Positions 1 to 5,545 of a stretch of 5,545 bases of DNA are shown here, in pieces; position 1 is the stretch's first letter, and every line of letters starts with the position of its first letter. The notes beneath the pieces were generated by a model. The model had not been told where the DNA came from, did no database searches, and saw only the letters and a program-made list of their open reading frames with translations. The DNA comes from JBAYZQ01 sp041672385 (GTDB lineage: Bacteria; Spirochaetota; Spirochaetia; Sphaerochaetales; Sphaerochaetaceae): positions 1-5,545 of the forward strand of contig JBAYZQ010000154.1 of assembly GCA_041672385.1 (NCBI GenBank), in the 5' to 3' direction. The translations under genes and the position numbers were made by a program.

Positions 1-488
1 TTGGTTTAATGGGATCAAGATGGTCTGTAATTTTAATTACGAGTGTAAATGTTTACTATTTAGTTATTCTTATGAGGTTTTTTGAGGCTGTCCCTAAAGA
101 TATAATTGAGGCTGGAACAATTGATGGCCTAGGCCATTTGGGAATGTTATGGAAAATCATCATGCCACTGGCAAAATCTGGAGTAGCGACAATAACAATG
201 TTTTACGCTGTAATAAGATGGAATGAATATTTTAAAGCCAGTATTTATATTCTAGATGAAACAAAAACGGTTCTTCAAGTAATACTTAGACAGTTTGTAG
301 TTCTTGGAGATACTGTTAAATTAATTGGTCAACAAAATGTATTTAATTATAACGAACTTGCAAAAGTCGATTATGGTGGATTGAAAGCTGCAACTATTGT
401 AGTAGCAGTAATTCCAATATTGTGTATCTATCCGATAGTATTAAAATATTATGCAAATGATGTTTTCGCCGGATCAGTCAAAGAATAA
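1..488 (+). CDS. Carbohydrate ABC transporter permease, LplC/MalG type (5'-truncated by window)
   Basis: This is the C-terminal part (about 161 residues, reading frame from base 3) of an inner-membrane permease of the binding-protein-dependent sugar ABC transporters (CUT1, MalG/LplC-like). The diagnostic cytoplasmic EAA loop is visible: E-A-G-T-I-D-G, then the I-M-P-L that matches the family's I-x-L-P, followed by an F-Y-A-V-x-x-W-N stretch characteristic of LplC-type permeases. Hydrophobic membrane segments lie before the loop (about fragment residues 7-26), after it (about 58-72) and near the C-terminus (about 128-150). The protein ends in Y-A-N-D-V-F-A-G-S-V-K-E, matching the usual C-terminal G-S-V-K-x of this family. 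The methionine at base 9 is internal; the true start lies upstream of the window. A partner LplB-type permease is expected upstream but is not visible. No ATPase gene is present; CUT1 systems often share one encoded elsewhere. The binding-protein gene follows after 20 bases, so the two are almost certainly co-transcribed. The exact sugar cannot be read from the sequence. Confidence 0.93.
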   Translation, partial: GLMGSRWSVILITSVNVYYLVILMRFFEAVPKDIIEAGTIDGLGHLGMLWKIIMPLAKSGVATITMFYAVIRWNEYFKASIYILDETKTVLQVILRQFVVLGDTVKLIGQQNVFNYNELAKVDYGGLKAATIVVAVIPILCIYPIVLKYYANDVFAGSVKE

Positions 489-508
489 TAAAACAGAAGG
501 AGAATTTT

Positions 509-1987
509 ATGAAAAAAGTTTTATTGGTATTAATGTTAGTAATGGTAATTTCGATAGGATTCGTTTTTGCCACTGGTCAAACTGAGAGTAAAGGTTCTGA
601 GGCAGCTTCTACAATTGAAAATAAATTTGGAACCCCTGAAAATCCTGTTACAGTTACCTATTTGTGTAAAGATGTTAATCCTCAAGATGCTGGAAATCCT
701 GAAATGGTAAAAGCAATTGAAGAAGGACTCGCAAAAGAGGGAAAGTATATTAAATTAGAAATTCTTAATGCACCTGCAGGCTCTTATGCTACTGTTGTTC
801 CAGTTGCTTATAGAACTGGACAGATTTCACCTGATTTAATTTATTTCCAAGGTGGAGACCTCCCAATTGCACAGGAAGGTTTACTTGAAGATCTTACCCC
901 TTACATTGCAGACTCAGAAAATGTTAAGAATATTATGGATAATCATAATATTGAAAGGATGAAAAACTATCCATATCTTTTATGGCTTGCTCCACAGAGA
1001 GTTAGTGTTCCTATTGTAAGAGGCGATTGGTTTAATGAACTTGATAGTAGTAAAGCTCTAGCTTCTAATCCTACTCCAGATAACTATTATGCATTTTTTA
1101 AGGAAATGAAAGCAAAAGGCCTTTGTGAATGGCCTTTGACAATTGCAGGAGAAACTTCTCGTTTAGACAGTATGTTTAACCATGCTTTTGGTGTGGAATC
1201 AACTTTAGTTAAACAAAATGGTAAATGGGTTTATTCACAAGTAACTGAAGGTGAGAAAAATAAACTTGCTTTTTATGCTAAACTTTACAAAGAAGGTTTG
1301 CTAGATAATAATTATCTAACAAAAAATTGGGAAACAAAAGAGAAGGCTTTCTATGAAGGCGATTCAGGAATGATTATTGGAACAGCAGGAGCTGTTATTA
1401 ATATTTACAATAACAAACTAATGCAAACTCAAGGAGATCAGGCTGAAGGTGTTGTTCTTCCACCGGCAAAAGGTATTGGGCAGGCTTTTTTAAGTGTTGA
1501 TGTAACTAAAGAATCACGAGGTTTTGCAATTAATGTTGATTCAATGGTTAAAGATGCAGCTTGGGCTGTTCTTGATTTCATGGCAAGTCCTGAAGGAAGA
1601 GTAATTGATAAACTTGGTATTGAAGGAATTCATTATAATTTAGTAGATGGTAAATATGTTTTAACTGATCAATTTCCACAGTGGTGGGCTCGTTTCTGGG
1701 ATACTTTGAACGGTCTTGATACTTCAAAAGTTGTAGGCCAAGTAATGACCTCTCCAGCAATGGACTCTCTTGCACTTATGAACAAGTATTTTGCCGCTGA
1801 TACTAATGTTTTACTTCCTGAAGAATATCTTCCATTGAAAGATTCCATGGATAAACTTTATATTGATTATTCAACTGAAATTATAAGAGGAAACAAACCC
1901 ATCAGTGTTTTTGATGAGTTTGTTACTAAATGGAATGCAGCAGGAGGAGATGAAATAAGCGACTACCTTGCAACTCAACTTGACTAG
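509..1987 (+). CDS. Extracellular (periplasmic) sugar-binding protein of an ABC transporter, LplA-like
   Basis: A 492-residue solute-binding protein that would capture the substrate outside the inner membrane and deliver it to the permeases encoded upstream. Residues 1-21 form a signal peptide: K2-K3, a hydrophobic core at 4-20, and a V-F-A cleavage site after A21, followed by T-G-Q-T-E-S. There is no lipobox; the first cysteine is at residue 53, so this is predicted to be a free periplasmic protein, which suits a diderm host. Family features include the P-D-L-I-Y-F segment with a following L-L-E-D-L-T-P-Y-I (about 108-133), F-Y-E-G-D-S-G-M-I (281-289), S-P-E-G (360-363) and G-I-E-G-I-H-Y-N-L-V-D-G (370-381), the last typical of LplA-type proteins. 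The length fits that family (around 500 residues). The start is supported by GAAGGAG at 496-502, six bases before the ATG. Two hairpins follow the stop codon and may set its high expression relative to the downstream genes. The ligand is unknown; a saccharide or glycoside is the family expectation. Confidence 0.93.
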   Translation: MKKVLLVLMLVMVISIGFVFATGQTESKGSEAASTIENKFGTPENPVTVTYLCKDVNPQDAGNPEMVKAIEEGLAKEGKYIKLEILNAPAGSYATVVPVAYRTGQISPDLIYFQGGDLPIAQEGLLEDLTPYIADSENVKNIMDNHNIERMKNYPYLLWLAPQRVSVPIVRGDWFNELDSSKALASNPTPDNYYAFFKEMKAKGLCEWPLTIAGETSRLDSMFNHAFGVESTLVKQNGKWVYSQVTEGEKNKLAFYAKLYKEGLLDNNYLTKNWETKEKAFYEGDSGMIIGTAGAVINIYNNKLMQTQGDQAEGVVLPPAKGIGQAFLSVDVTKESRGFAINVDSMVKDAAWAVLDFMASPEGRVIDKLGIEGIHYNLVDGKYVLTDQFPQWWARFWDTLNGLDTSKVVGQVMTSPAMDSLALMNKYFAADTNVLLPEEYLPLKDSMDKLYIDYSTEIIRGNKPISVFDEFVTKWNAAGGDEISDYLATQLD

Positions 1988-2005
1988 TATTTGAGAATAC
2001 TTTTT
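1986..2005 (+). terminator. Small hairpin with T-run overlapping the binding-protein stop codon
   Basis: AGTATT (1986-1991) and AATACT (1996-2001) form a perfect 6-bp stem with a TGAG loop, followed directly by Ts to 2005. The left arm overlaps the TAG stop at 1985-1987. The stem has little GC, so as an intrinsic terminator it would be weak. It sits directly before a stronger hairpin and shares its last Ts with that stem, so the two may be alternative or cooperating structures. Confidence 0.35.
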
Positions 2006-2041
2006 CCAGAAGTGTTTTATGCACTTCTGGAAATATATTTT
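2003..2041 (+). terminator. 12-bp perfect hairpin between the binding-protein and hydrolase genes
   Basis: TTTCCAGAAGTG (2003-2014) and CACTTCTGGAAA (2022-2033) are exact inverted complements separated by a 7-base loop (2015-2021). The downstream stretch TATATTTT (2034-2041) is a T-rich but imperfect tail. This fits a leaky intrinsic terminator or a 3'-stabilising stem. Such elements commonly follow binding-protein genes and let that protein be made in excess over the rest of its operon. The next gene begins 33 bases after the stem, with no convincing promoter in between, so partial read-through is the simplest interpretation. An alternative is that it ends one transcription unit and the hydrolase pair is transcribed from a promoter I cannot recognise. 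Confidence 0.6.
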
Positions 2042-2066
2042 AAATTAAAAAAATAGGATTAATTGA

Positions 2067-4172
2067 ATGAATAAAATTGAATTAAAAGAACTCCTTGAAA
2101 AAACTTACGCAGGTTTTCTAGGAATGAACATCGGAATTAGATTGGGGGCGCCAGTCGAACCAAGTATTTGGACTTCAGATAGAATAAAAGAAGTTTATGG
2201 TAATATTACTGAATATGTTAAAGATTATAAAAATTTTGCAGCAGATGATGACGTTAATGGCCCGGTATTTTTTCTTAGAGCACTTGATGATGGGGCACTT
2301 TTAAAAGGTGAGTTAACCTCACAAGATGTTGCTCAGACTTGGTTGAATTATTCTAGAGAAGGAATTGGAATGTTTTGGTGGGGAGGGTATGGAATTTCTA
2401 CAGAACATACAGCATATTTGAATTTGAAAAATGGAATTAATCCACCTGAAAGTGGAAGTATTAAGACTAACGGTTTGATAAGAGCTGAACAAATTGGAGG
2501 ACAGATTTTTATTGATACTTGGGGATTTGTTTGGCCAGGAAATCCTGAAAAAGCCGCTGAATATGCAACAAGGGCTGCTAGTGTTTCTCACGATGGAAAT
2601 GGCCTTTATGGGGCATCTTTTATTGCTGCATGCATAGCAGAGGCATACGAAAATGATAATATTGACAAAATAATTGATAAAGGACTTGAGTTTATTCCTT
2701 CTTCTTCTCTTTATTTTAAAGTAGTAAATGCTGTTAGAGATTTTCACAAAAATCATGAGAATTGGAGAGATTGTTTAGCATATCTTCAAAAAGAATGGGG
2801 TTATGATAAATATAAAGGTTTTTGTCATATTATTCCTAATGCAGGTGTTTGTATAATGGCAATGATTTATGGAAAAACATTTGAAAAAGCAATTGAGATT
2901 GCAACTATGGCAGGTTGGGATACTGATTGTAATGCCGGTAATGTTGGTTCTATTTTAGGCGTTGCTCAGGGACTTTCAAGTATTCCTGATAAATATAGAA
3001 AACCTGTAAATGATGGAATTGTACTTTCTGGAATTAGTGGTTATTTGAATATACTTGATATTCCAACATATATTAAAAAACTTGTTGGTTTCTCATATAG
3101 TTTGAATAATGAAAAGATTCCAGAAATTTGTAAAATAACTGAGGGCGAAATTCATTTTGATTTTGAACTTTTAGGTTCAACTCATGGTTTTAGAACCTCT
3201 AATAATAATTCATGCAGGCTTAAACAGTCCATTTTGAAATCACATACTGGAAATGGAAGTCTTCAGGTTAGATTTGACCGCATGAAAAGAGGAGATAGTT
3301 CTAGAATTTTTTATAAACCTATGTATCGAAGGGAAGATTTTGATGACGAACGTTATTCTCCTGCTTTTTCTCCTTTGATTTATAGTGGTCAACAAGTTAA
3401 GTTATATGTTTACAGCGATAAATTTGAAAATGCGGGTTCTCCCTTTATTATTAGTACTTATGTAAGAGACAGTTTTGATAAAAAAATAATTATCGTAAAT
3501 TCTTTAACATTACAAGATAATCAATGGACTGAAGTTAGCTTTAAGATACCTGAAATGAATGGATCTTATTGTGATGAATGTGGAATTATACTTGAAAGTA
3601 ATTCTCGACCAAAAGCTTATGATTACGGTTGCCTATATATTGATGATTTTTCAGTTACTGGGAAAGCAGATTATTCAATTTCACTAAGCAAACAAAAAAA
3701 GGAATTCCAAACAATTACACCTTTTTCTATTAACCACGGTGGTTGGGAAATAGAAAATGACTATCTAACTTGTATGTGTTTAGAACATGGAGAAGCAGTT
3801 ACTGGAAATTATTTTTCCAAAGATGTAAAGATACAAGCCCCTGTTAGAGTTGATAATGGGAGTTGTGCATTGTTAGGTCTTAGAATTCAAGGAGCACAGA
3901 GAGGTTATTATGGTGGAATTTATAAAGACCAACTTGTTATTGGAAAAAATAACAACTCAAAGTTTGAAGTATTAATAAAAGAAGAAATTTCCTATGAGAA
4001 AACAAAAGCTTATAATCTTGAGTTTGAGGCTAAGGGGAAAAAGCTTTCTTTAAAAATGGGAAATAGAGAATTAGTAGTTGAAGATGATAATTTTAATTAT
4101 GGAATGGTAGGTTTTGCCAGTTACCAAGGCGGGCGTTCGGCCTATGGAACGTTGAAAGTAAAAGAATTATAA
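2067..4172 (+). CDS. ADP-ribosylglycohydrolase-fold protein fused to C-terminal carbohydrate-binding-like beta-sandwich domains
   Basis: A 701-residue multidomain protein. Residues about 1-345 are an ADP-ribosylglycohydrolase (DraG/ARH, COG1397-like) domain: G-F-L-G-M-N-I-G-I-R-L-G at 16-27, an acidic A-D-D-D at 59-62 in the position of the family's T-D-D-T, S-H-D-G-N-G-L-Y-G-A at 174-183, and W-D-T-D-C-N-A-G-N-V-G-S-I-L-G at 284-298 in the position of the C-terminal D-x-D-T motif. The family binds two divalent metals and cleaves ribosyl N- or O-glycosidic bonds. Here the first Thr is Ala and the last Thr is Cys, so the chemistry may differ. Residues about 360-532 look like a carbohydrate-binding-module-like jelly roll (G-N-G-S-L-Q-V-R-F at 395-403, W-T-E-V-S-F-K-I-P at 487-495, L-Y-I-D-D-F-S-V at 523-530). 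Residues about 550-701 resemble a LamG/concanavalin-like sandwich ending in G-M-V-G-F-A-S-Y-Q-G-G-R. There is no signal peptide, so it is predicted cytoplasmic. A weak Shine-Dalgarno (AGGA, 2055-2058) lies eight bases before the ATG. The ARH call is firm; the C-terminal domain calls are pattern-based and the substrate is unknown. Confidence 0.87.
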   Translation: MNKIELKELLEKTYAGFLGMNIGIRLGAPVEPSIWTSDRIKEVYGNITEYVKDYKNFAADDDVNGPVFFLRALDDGALLKGELTSQDVAQTWLNYSREGIGMFWWGGYGISTEHTAYLNLKNGINPPESGSIKTNGLIRAEQIGGQIFIDTWGFVWPGNPEKAAEYATRAASVSHDGNGLYGASFIAACIAEAYENDNIDKIIDKGLEFIPSSSLYFKVVNAVRDFHKNHENWRDCLAYLQKEWGYDKYKGFCHIIPNAGVCIMAMIYGKTFEKAIEIATMAGWDTDCNAGNVGSILGVAQGLSSIPDKYRKPVNDGIVLSGISGYLNILDIPTYIKKLVGFSYSLNNEKIPEICKITEGEIHFDFELLGSTHGFRTSNNNSCRLKQSILKSHTGNGSLQVRFDRMKRGDSSRIFYKPMYRREDFDDERYSPAFSPLIYSGQQVKLYVYSDKFENAGSPFIISTYVRDSFDKKIIIVNSLTLQDNQWTEVSFKIPEMNGSYCDECGIILESNSRPKAYDYGCLYIDDFSVTGKADYSISLSKQKKEFQTITPFSINHGGWEIENDYLTCMCLEHGEAVTGNYFSKDVKIQAPVRVDNGSCALLGLRIQGAQRGYYGGIYKDQLVIGKNNNSKFEVLIKEEISYEKTKAYNLEFEAKGKKLSLKMGNRELVVEDDNFNYGMVGFASYQGGRSAYGTLKVKEL

Positions 4173-4176
4173 GGAG
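4171..4176 (+). promoter_or_regulatory. Shine-Dalgarno overlapping the upstream stop codon; decides the start of the next gene
   Basis: AAGGAG at 4171-4176 shares its first two bases with the TAA stop (4170-4172) of the fusion gene. A TTG at 4179 is in frame but only two bases away, too close for normal initiation. ATG at 4185 is eight bases away, close to ideal, and the adjacent ATG at 4188 is eleven away. The overlap suggests translational coupling, which would keep the two hydrolases in a fixed ratio. Confidence 0.75.
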
Positions 4177-4184
4177 TTTTGATA

Positions 4185-5168
4185 ATGATGACAAAAGATG
4201 AACTGAAAAGAAATTCAGAATTGATACAAGATAAGGCTTGTGGTGCACTTTCCGGTTTAGCCATTGGTGATAGTTTTGGAGATGCAGCTAGAATGCAAGC
4301 AAATCGAGCAAATTATGGATTTATTACTGATTTTAATTCAGGTGCTTCCTGGAGTACAGATGATACTGAATTTGCATTATTAACTGCAAACACTTTAATA
4401 AATTGTGAGGGAAAGCTTACAAGTCAAGATGTAGTTGATGCATGGATGAAAGATGTTGTAGTTCAAGATGAGTTTTCCAGAGGTGGTCAAAGTGAAATTC
4501 AGGCTGCTAAAAATCTTAAAAAAGGACTAAGGCCACCACAAAGTGGACAATTCAACACTTTTCACATGAGCGATGGAACAGCAATGAGGATTCCTCCAGT
4601 TGGAATAGTCTGTGCCGGAGATCCTGAAAGAGCTGCAAAAATGGCTAGAATTGATGCTGAAATCAGTCATTACCGCGATGGAGTTTGGGGAGCACAAGCA
4701 GTAGCAGTAGCAGTTTCCCTTGCAATGGTTGACGCAGATTGGGATGAAATTTTTGAAGGTGCAATGAACGTAATTGATAAAGATAGTTGGTTGTATTATT
4801 CCATGAATAAGGCCTTTGAAATAGTTGATGAAAATAATGGTAATATTATTGATTGTTGGATGAAACTACATGATGAATTAAGATGTAGCACATGGGCAAC
4901 AACTGCAGAAGCAATACCAGCGGCTTTTGCTTGTTTGAAGCTGGAACATTCTAGTTTTAAAAAAGGTTTAATACTAGCAGGTAACTTTGCTCGAGATGCA
5001 GACACCATCGGAGCAGTAGCTGGGTCAATTCTTGGAGCTAAATATGGATTAAAGAGTATTCCCTCGGCTTGGGTTGAAAAAACGCGCTATCCTAGTGGCA
5101 CCTGTCTTAATTTTACAAAAGGGAAAGATATACTTAAAATGGGGAAACAACTTGCTGCTTTAATTTAA
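4185..5168 (+). CDS. ADP-ribosylglycohydrolase family protein (stand-alone, canonical metal motifs)
   Basis: A 327-residue single-domain ARH/DraG-fold protein; the length is usual for the family. Key motifs, numbered from the ATG at 4185: A-L-S-G-L-A-I-G-D-S-F-G-D-A at 21-34, S-T-D-D-T at 57-61 (first metal-binding motif), R-D-G-V-W-G-A-Q at 164-171, and R-D-A-D-T-I-G-A-V-A-G-S-I-L-G-A at 270-285 (second metal-binding motif). All expected acidic and threonine ligands are present, so an active dimetal hydrolase that cleaves a ribosyl-type glycosidic bond is likely. It is a divergent paralogue of the ARH domain encoded just upstream; both also share a P-P-x-S-G segment (117-121 here, 126-130 there) and a G-x-P-E-x-A-A segment (145-151 here, 158-164 there). 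No signal peptide or membrane segment is visible, so it is predicted cytoplasmic. Its Shine-Dalgarno overlaps the previous stop codon. The sugar-transport context favours small-molecule catabolism over protein de-ADP-ribosylation, but that is inference; E. coli YegU, an ARH-fold protein in a putative nucleoside/sugar operon, is the nearest precedent I can name. Confidence 0.92.
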   Translation: MMTKDELKRNSELIQDKACGALSGLAIGDSFGDAARMQANRANYGFITDFNSGASWSTDDTEFALLTANTLINCEGKLTSQDVVDAWMKDVVVQDEFSRGGQSEIQAAKNLKKGLRPPQSGQFNTFHMSDGTAMRIPPVGIVCAGDPERAAKMARIDAEISHYRDGVWGAQAVAVAVSLAMVDADWDEIFEGAMNVIDKDSWLYYSMNKAFEIVDENNGNIIDCWMKLHDELRCSTWATTAEAIPAAFACLKLEHSSFKKGLILAGNFARDADTIGAVAGSILGAKYGLKSIPSAWVEKTRYPSGTCLNFTKGKDILKMGKQLAALI

Positions 5169-5207
5169 TAAATCTTTATTAATCCCAACGACAGTTTTTA
5201 ATATGTT

Positions 5208-5266
5208 ACTTCCAAAGTAGACACAATAATTAAATAAATTATTGAAAGATCTTTGGGAGTATTTTT
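5208..5266 (+). terminator. Two-part long hairpin with T-run, probable operon terminator
   Basis: ACTTCCAAAG (5208-5217) pairs with CTTTGGGAGT (5251-5260) over 10 positions with one G-U wobble. Inside it CAATAATT (5224-5231) pairs perfectly with AATTATTG (5237-5244) around a 5-base loop. A symmetric 6x6 internal loop (5218-5223 against 5245-5250) separates the two stems. A run of five Ts (5262-5266) follows one base later. It lies 40 to 98 bases after the stop codon of the second hydrolase and before the regulator promoter, the expected place for the end of the transport/hydrolase transcript. The size is large for an intrinsic terminator, so a processed or 3'-stabilising RNA end is also possible. 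Confidence 0.6.
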
Positions 5267-5302
5267 ATATATTTTCAATATGAATAATTGTGAAAAAAAA
5301 AG

Positions 5303-5330
5303 TTGACAGTTATAATATGTATGTTATAAT
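5303..5330 (+). promoter_or_regulatory. Strong sigma-70 promoter for the GntR regulator gene
   Basis: A perfect TTGACA (-35, 5303-5308) and a perfect TATAAT (-10, 5325-5330) are separated by 16 bases. TG at 5322-5323 gives an extended -10 (TGTTATAAT). Transcription would begin near 5337, leaving a leader of only about 14 bases containing the AGGAG Shine-Dalgarno at 5340-5344. The regulator thus has its own promoter separate from the upstream operon. A second TATAAT (5311-5316) has a weaker TTGTGA 17 bases upstream (5288-5293) and might be an alternative promoter. Confidence 0.85.
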
Positions 5331-5338
5331 ACAACTGT
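5306..5338 (+). promoter_or_regulatory. Candidate operator palindromes overlapping the regulator promoter
   Basis: Two inverted repeats overlap the -10 region. TGTAT (5318-5322) and ATACA (5329-5333) form a perfect 5-bp-arm palindrome with a 6-base spacer, the size of a typical GntR dimer site. The outer ACAGTT (5306-5311) and AACTGT (5333-5338) form 6-bp arms centred on 5322. A protein bound here would block RNA polymerase, so negative autoregulation by the GntR protein is a reasonable inference. AT-rich promoter sequence gives some palindromes by chance, so which repeat is the real site, if any, is uncertain. Confidence 0.45.
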
Positions 5339-5350
5339 TAGGAGAAAAGG

Positions 5351-5545
5351 ATGAAAGGGATAAAAGCAATCACCAAAAAAAATGTTACTGAGGAAGTTTT
5401 TGAAAGCTTGTTGCAGCTTATCTTTAAAAACACCTGGGTTTCTGGTGAAAAACTTCCATCTGAGAAAAGTCTCTGTGAACAGTTTGACGTAAGCAGAATA
5501 ACAATCCGTTCTGCTTTGGATAGATTAAATGCTCTAGGAATTATT
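5351..5545 (+). CDS. GntR-family transcriptional regulator, N-terminal DNA-binding domain (3'-truncated by window)
   Basis: The first 65 residues of a GntR-family regulator; the frame stays open to the window end. The winged helix-turn-helix is clear: V-T-E-E-V-F-E-S-L-L-Q-L-I (12-24) as the first helix, then W-V-S-G-E-K-L-P-S-E (29-38), the hallmark G-x-K-L-P-S-E, then L-C-E-Q-F-D-V-S-R-I-T-I-R-S-A-L-D-R-L (41-59) containing the recognition helix, and the start of the wing at A-L-G-I-I. The C-terminal effector domain, which would separate FadR, HutC and other subfamilies and hint at the inducer, lies outside the window. AGGAG at 5340-5344, six bases before the ATG, supports the start. It points the same way as the transport/hydrolase operon but has its own strong promoter with palindromes over the -10. 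It probably controls itself and the neighbouring sugar genes, by analogy with other GntR-linked catabolic operons. Confidence 0.93.
   Translation, partial: MKGIKAITKKNVTEEVFESLLQLIFKNTWVSGEKLPSEKSLCEQFDVSRITIRSALDRLNALGII

Noticed and set aside
1578..1775. 65-codon open frame on the minus strand
   Set aside because: It is antisense to the conserved C-terminal part of the binding protein, has no ribosome binding site that I could identify and shows no domain.
2034..2066. Separate promoter for the hydrolase genes between the hairpin and 2067
   Set aside because: The stretch is only A/T-rich; TATATT could pass for a -10, but no -35 at a suitable distance is visible, so a promoter cannot be supported.
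2319..2756. 145-codon open frame on the minus strand
   Set aside because: It lies fully inside the ARH domain of the fusion gene, whose conserved motifs are on the + strand. Its translation shows low-complexity, Ser/Asn/Ile-rich sequence with no recognisable domain.
4796..5008. 70-codon open frame on the minus strand
   Set aside because: It is antisense to the stand-alone ARH gene across its second metal-binding motif, a shadow of real coding sequence.
2067..5168. ARH pair as a toxin-antitoxin, type VI immunity or phage-defence module
   Set aside because: ARH-fold proteins can serve as immunity or reversal factors against ADP-ribosyltransferase toxins, but no transferase, toxin or secretion gene is present and both neighbours are sugar transport genes.
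5272..5296. TTTTCA (5272-5277) / TGAAAA (5291-5296) inverted repeat upstream of the regulator promoter
   Set aside because: The arms are 6 bp of simple AT-rich sequence with a 13-base spacer. This is easily produced by chance here, and no second copy was noticed in the window.

Overview
The window is AT-rich and all of its genes lie on the + strand. It reads as the 3' part of a carbohydrate-uptake (CUT1-type ABC) operon, followed by two tandem ADP-ribosylglycohydrolase-fold (ARH/DraG-fold) enzymes and then the start of a GntR-family regulator with its own promoter. A diderm spirochaete of the Treponema/Sphaerochaeta/Spirochaeta kind is the most likely host. The solute-binding protein has a plain signal-peptidase-I signal ending in the F-A-T-G-Q type junction I associate with spirochaetal binding proteins, and it has no lipobox cysteine. 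This taxonomic call is an inference, and a low-GC Firmicute cannot be fully excluded.

Layout: (i) 1-488, 3' end of an LplC/MalG-type inner-membrane permease; (ii) 509-1987, an LplA-type extracellular solute-binding protein; (iii) 1986-2041, two back-to-back hairpins just after the binding-protein gene; (iv) 2067-4172, a 701-residue protein with an N-terminal ARH domain and two C-terminal beta-sandwich (carbohydrate-binding-like) segments; (v) 4185-5168, a stand-alone ARH protein whose Shine-Dalgarno overlaps the previous stop codon; (vi) 5169-5350, an intergenic region with a long two-part terminator-like hairpin and a near-consensus sigma-70 promoter that overlaps palindromic operator candidates; (vii) 5351 to the window end, the winged-helix DNA-binding domain of a GntR regulator.

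Working model (inference): the binding protein and permeases import a small glycoside or oligosaccharide. The two ARH-fold proteins act on it or on a derivative in the cytoplasm as glycosyl, probably ribosyl-type, hydrolases, and the GntR protein controls the set. E. coli yegTUVW is a precedent for grouping a transporter, an ARH-fold protein and a GntR regulator. The most unusual items are the fusion of an ARH domain to carbohydrate-binding-like domains with no export signal, and the altered metal-site motifs of that protein beside a paralogue with canonical motifs. No transposon, CRISPR array, tRNA or rRNA is seen.
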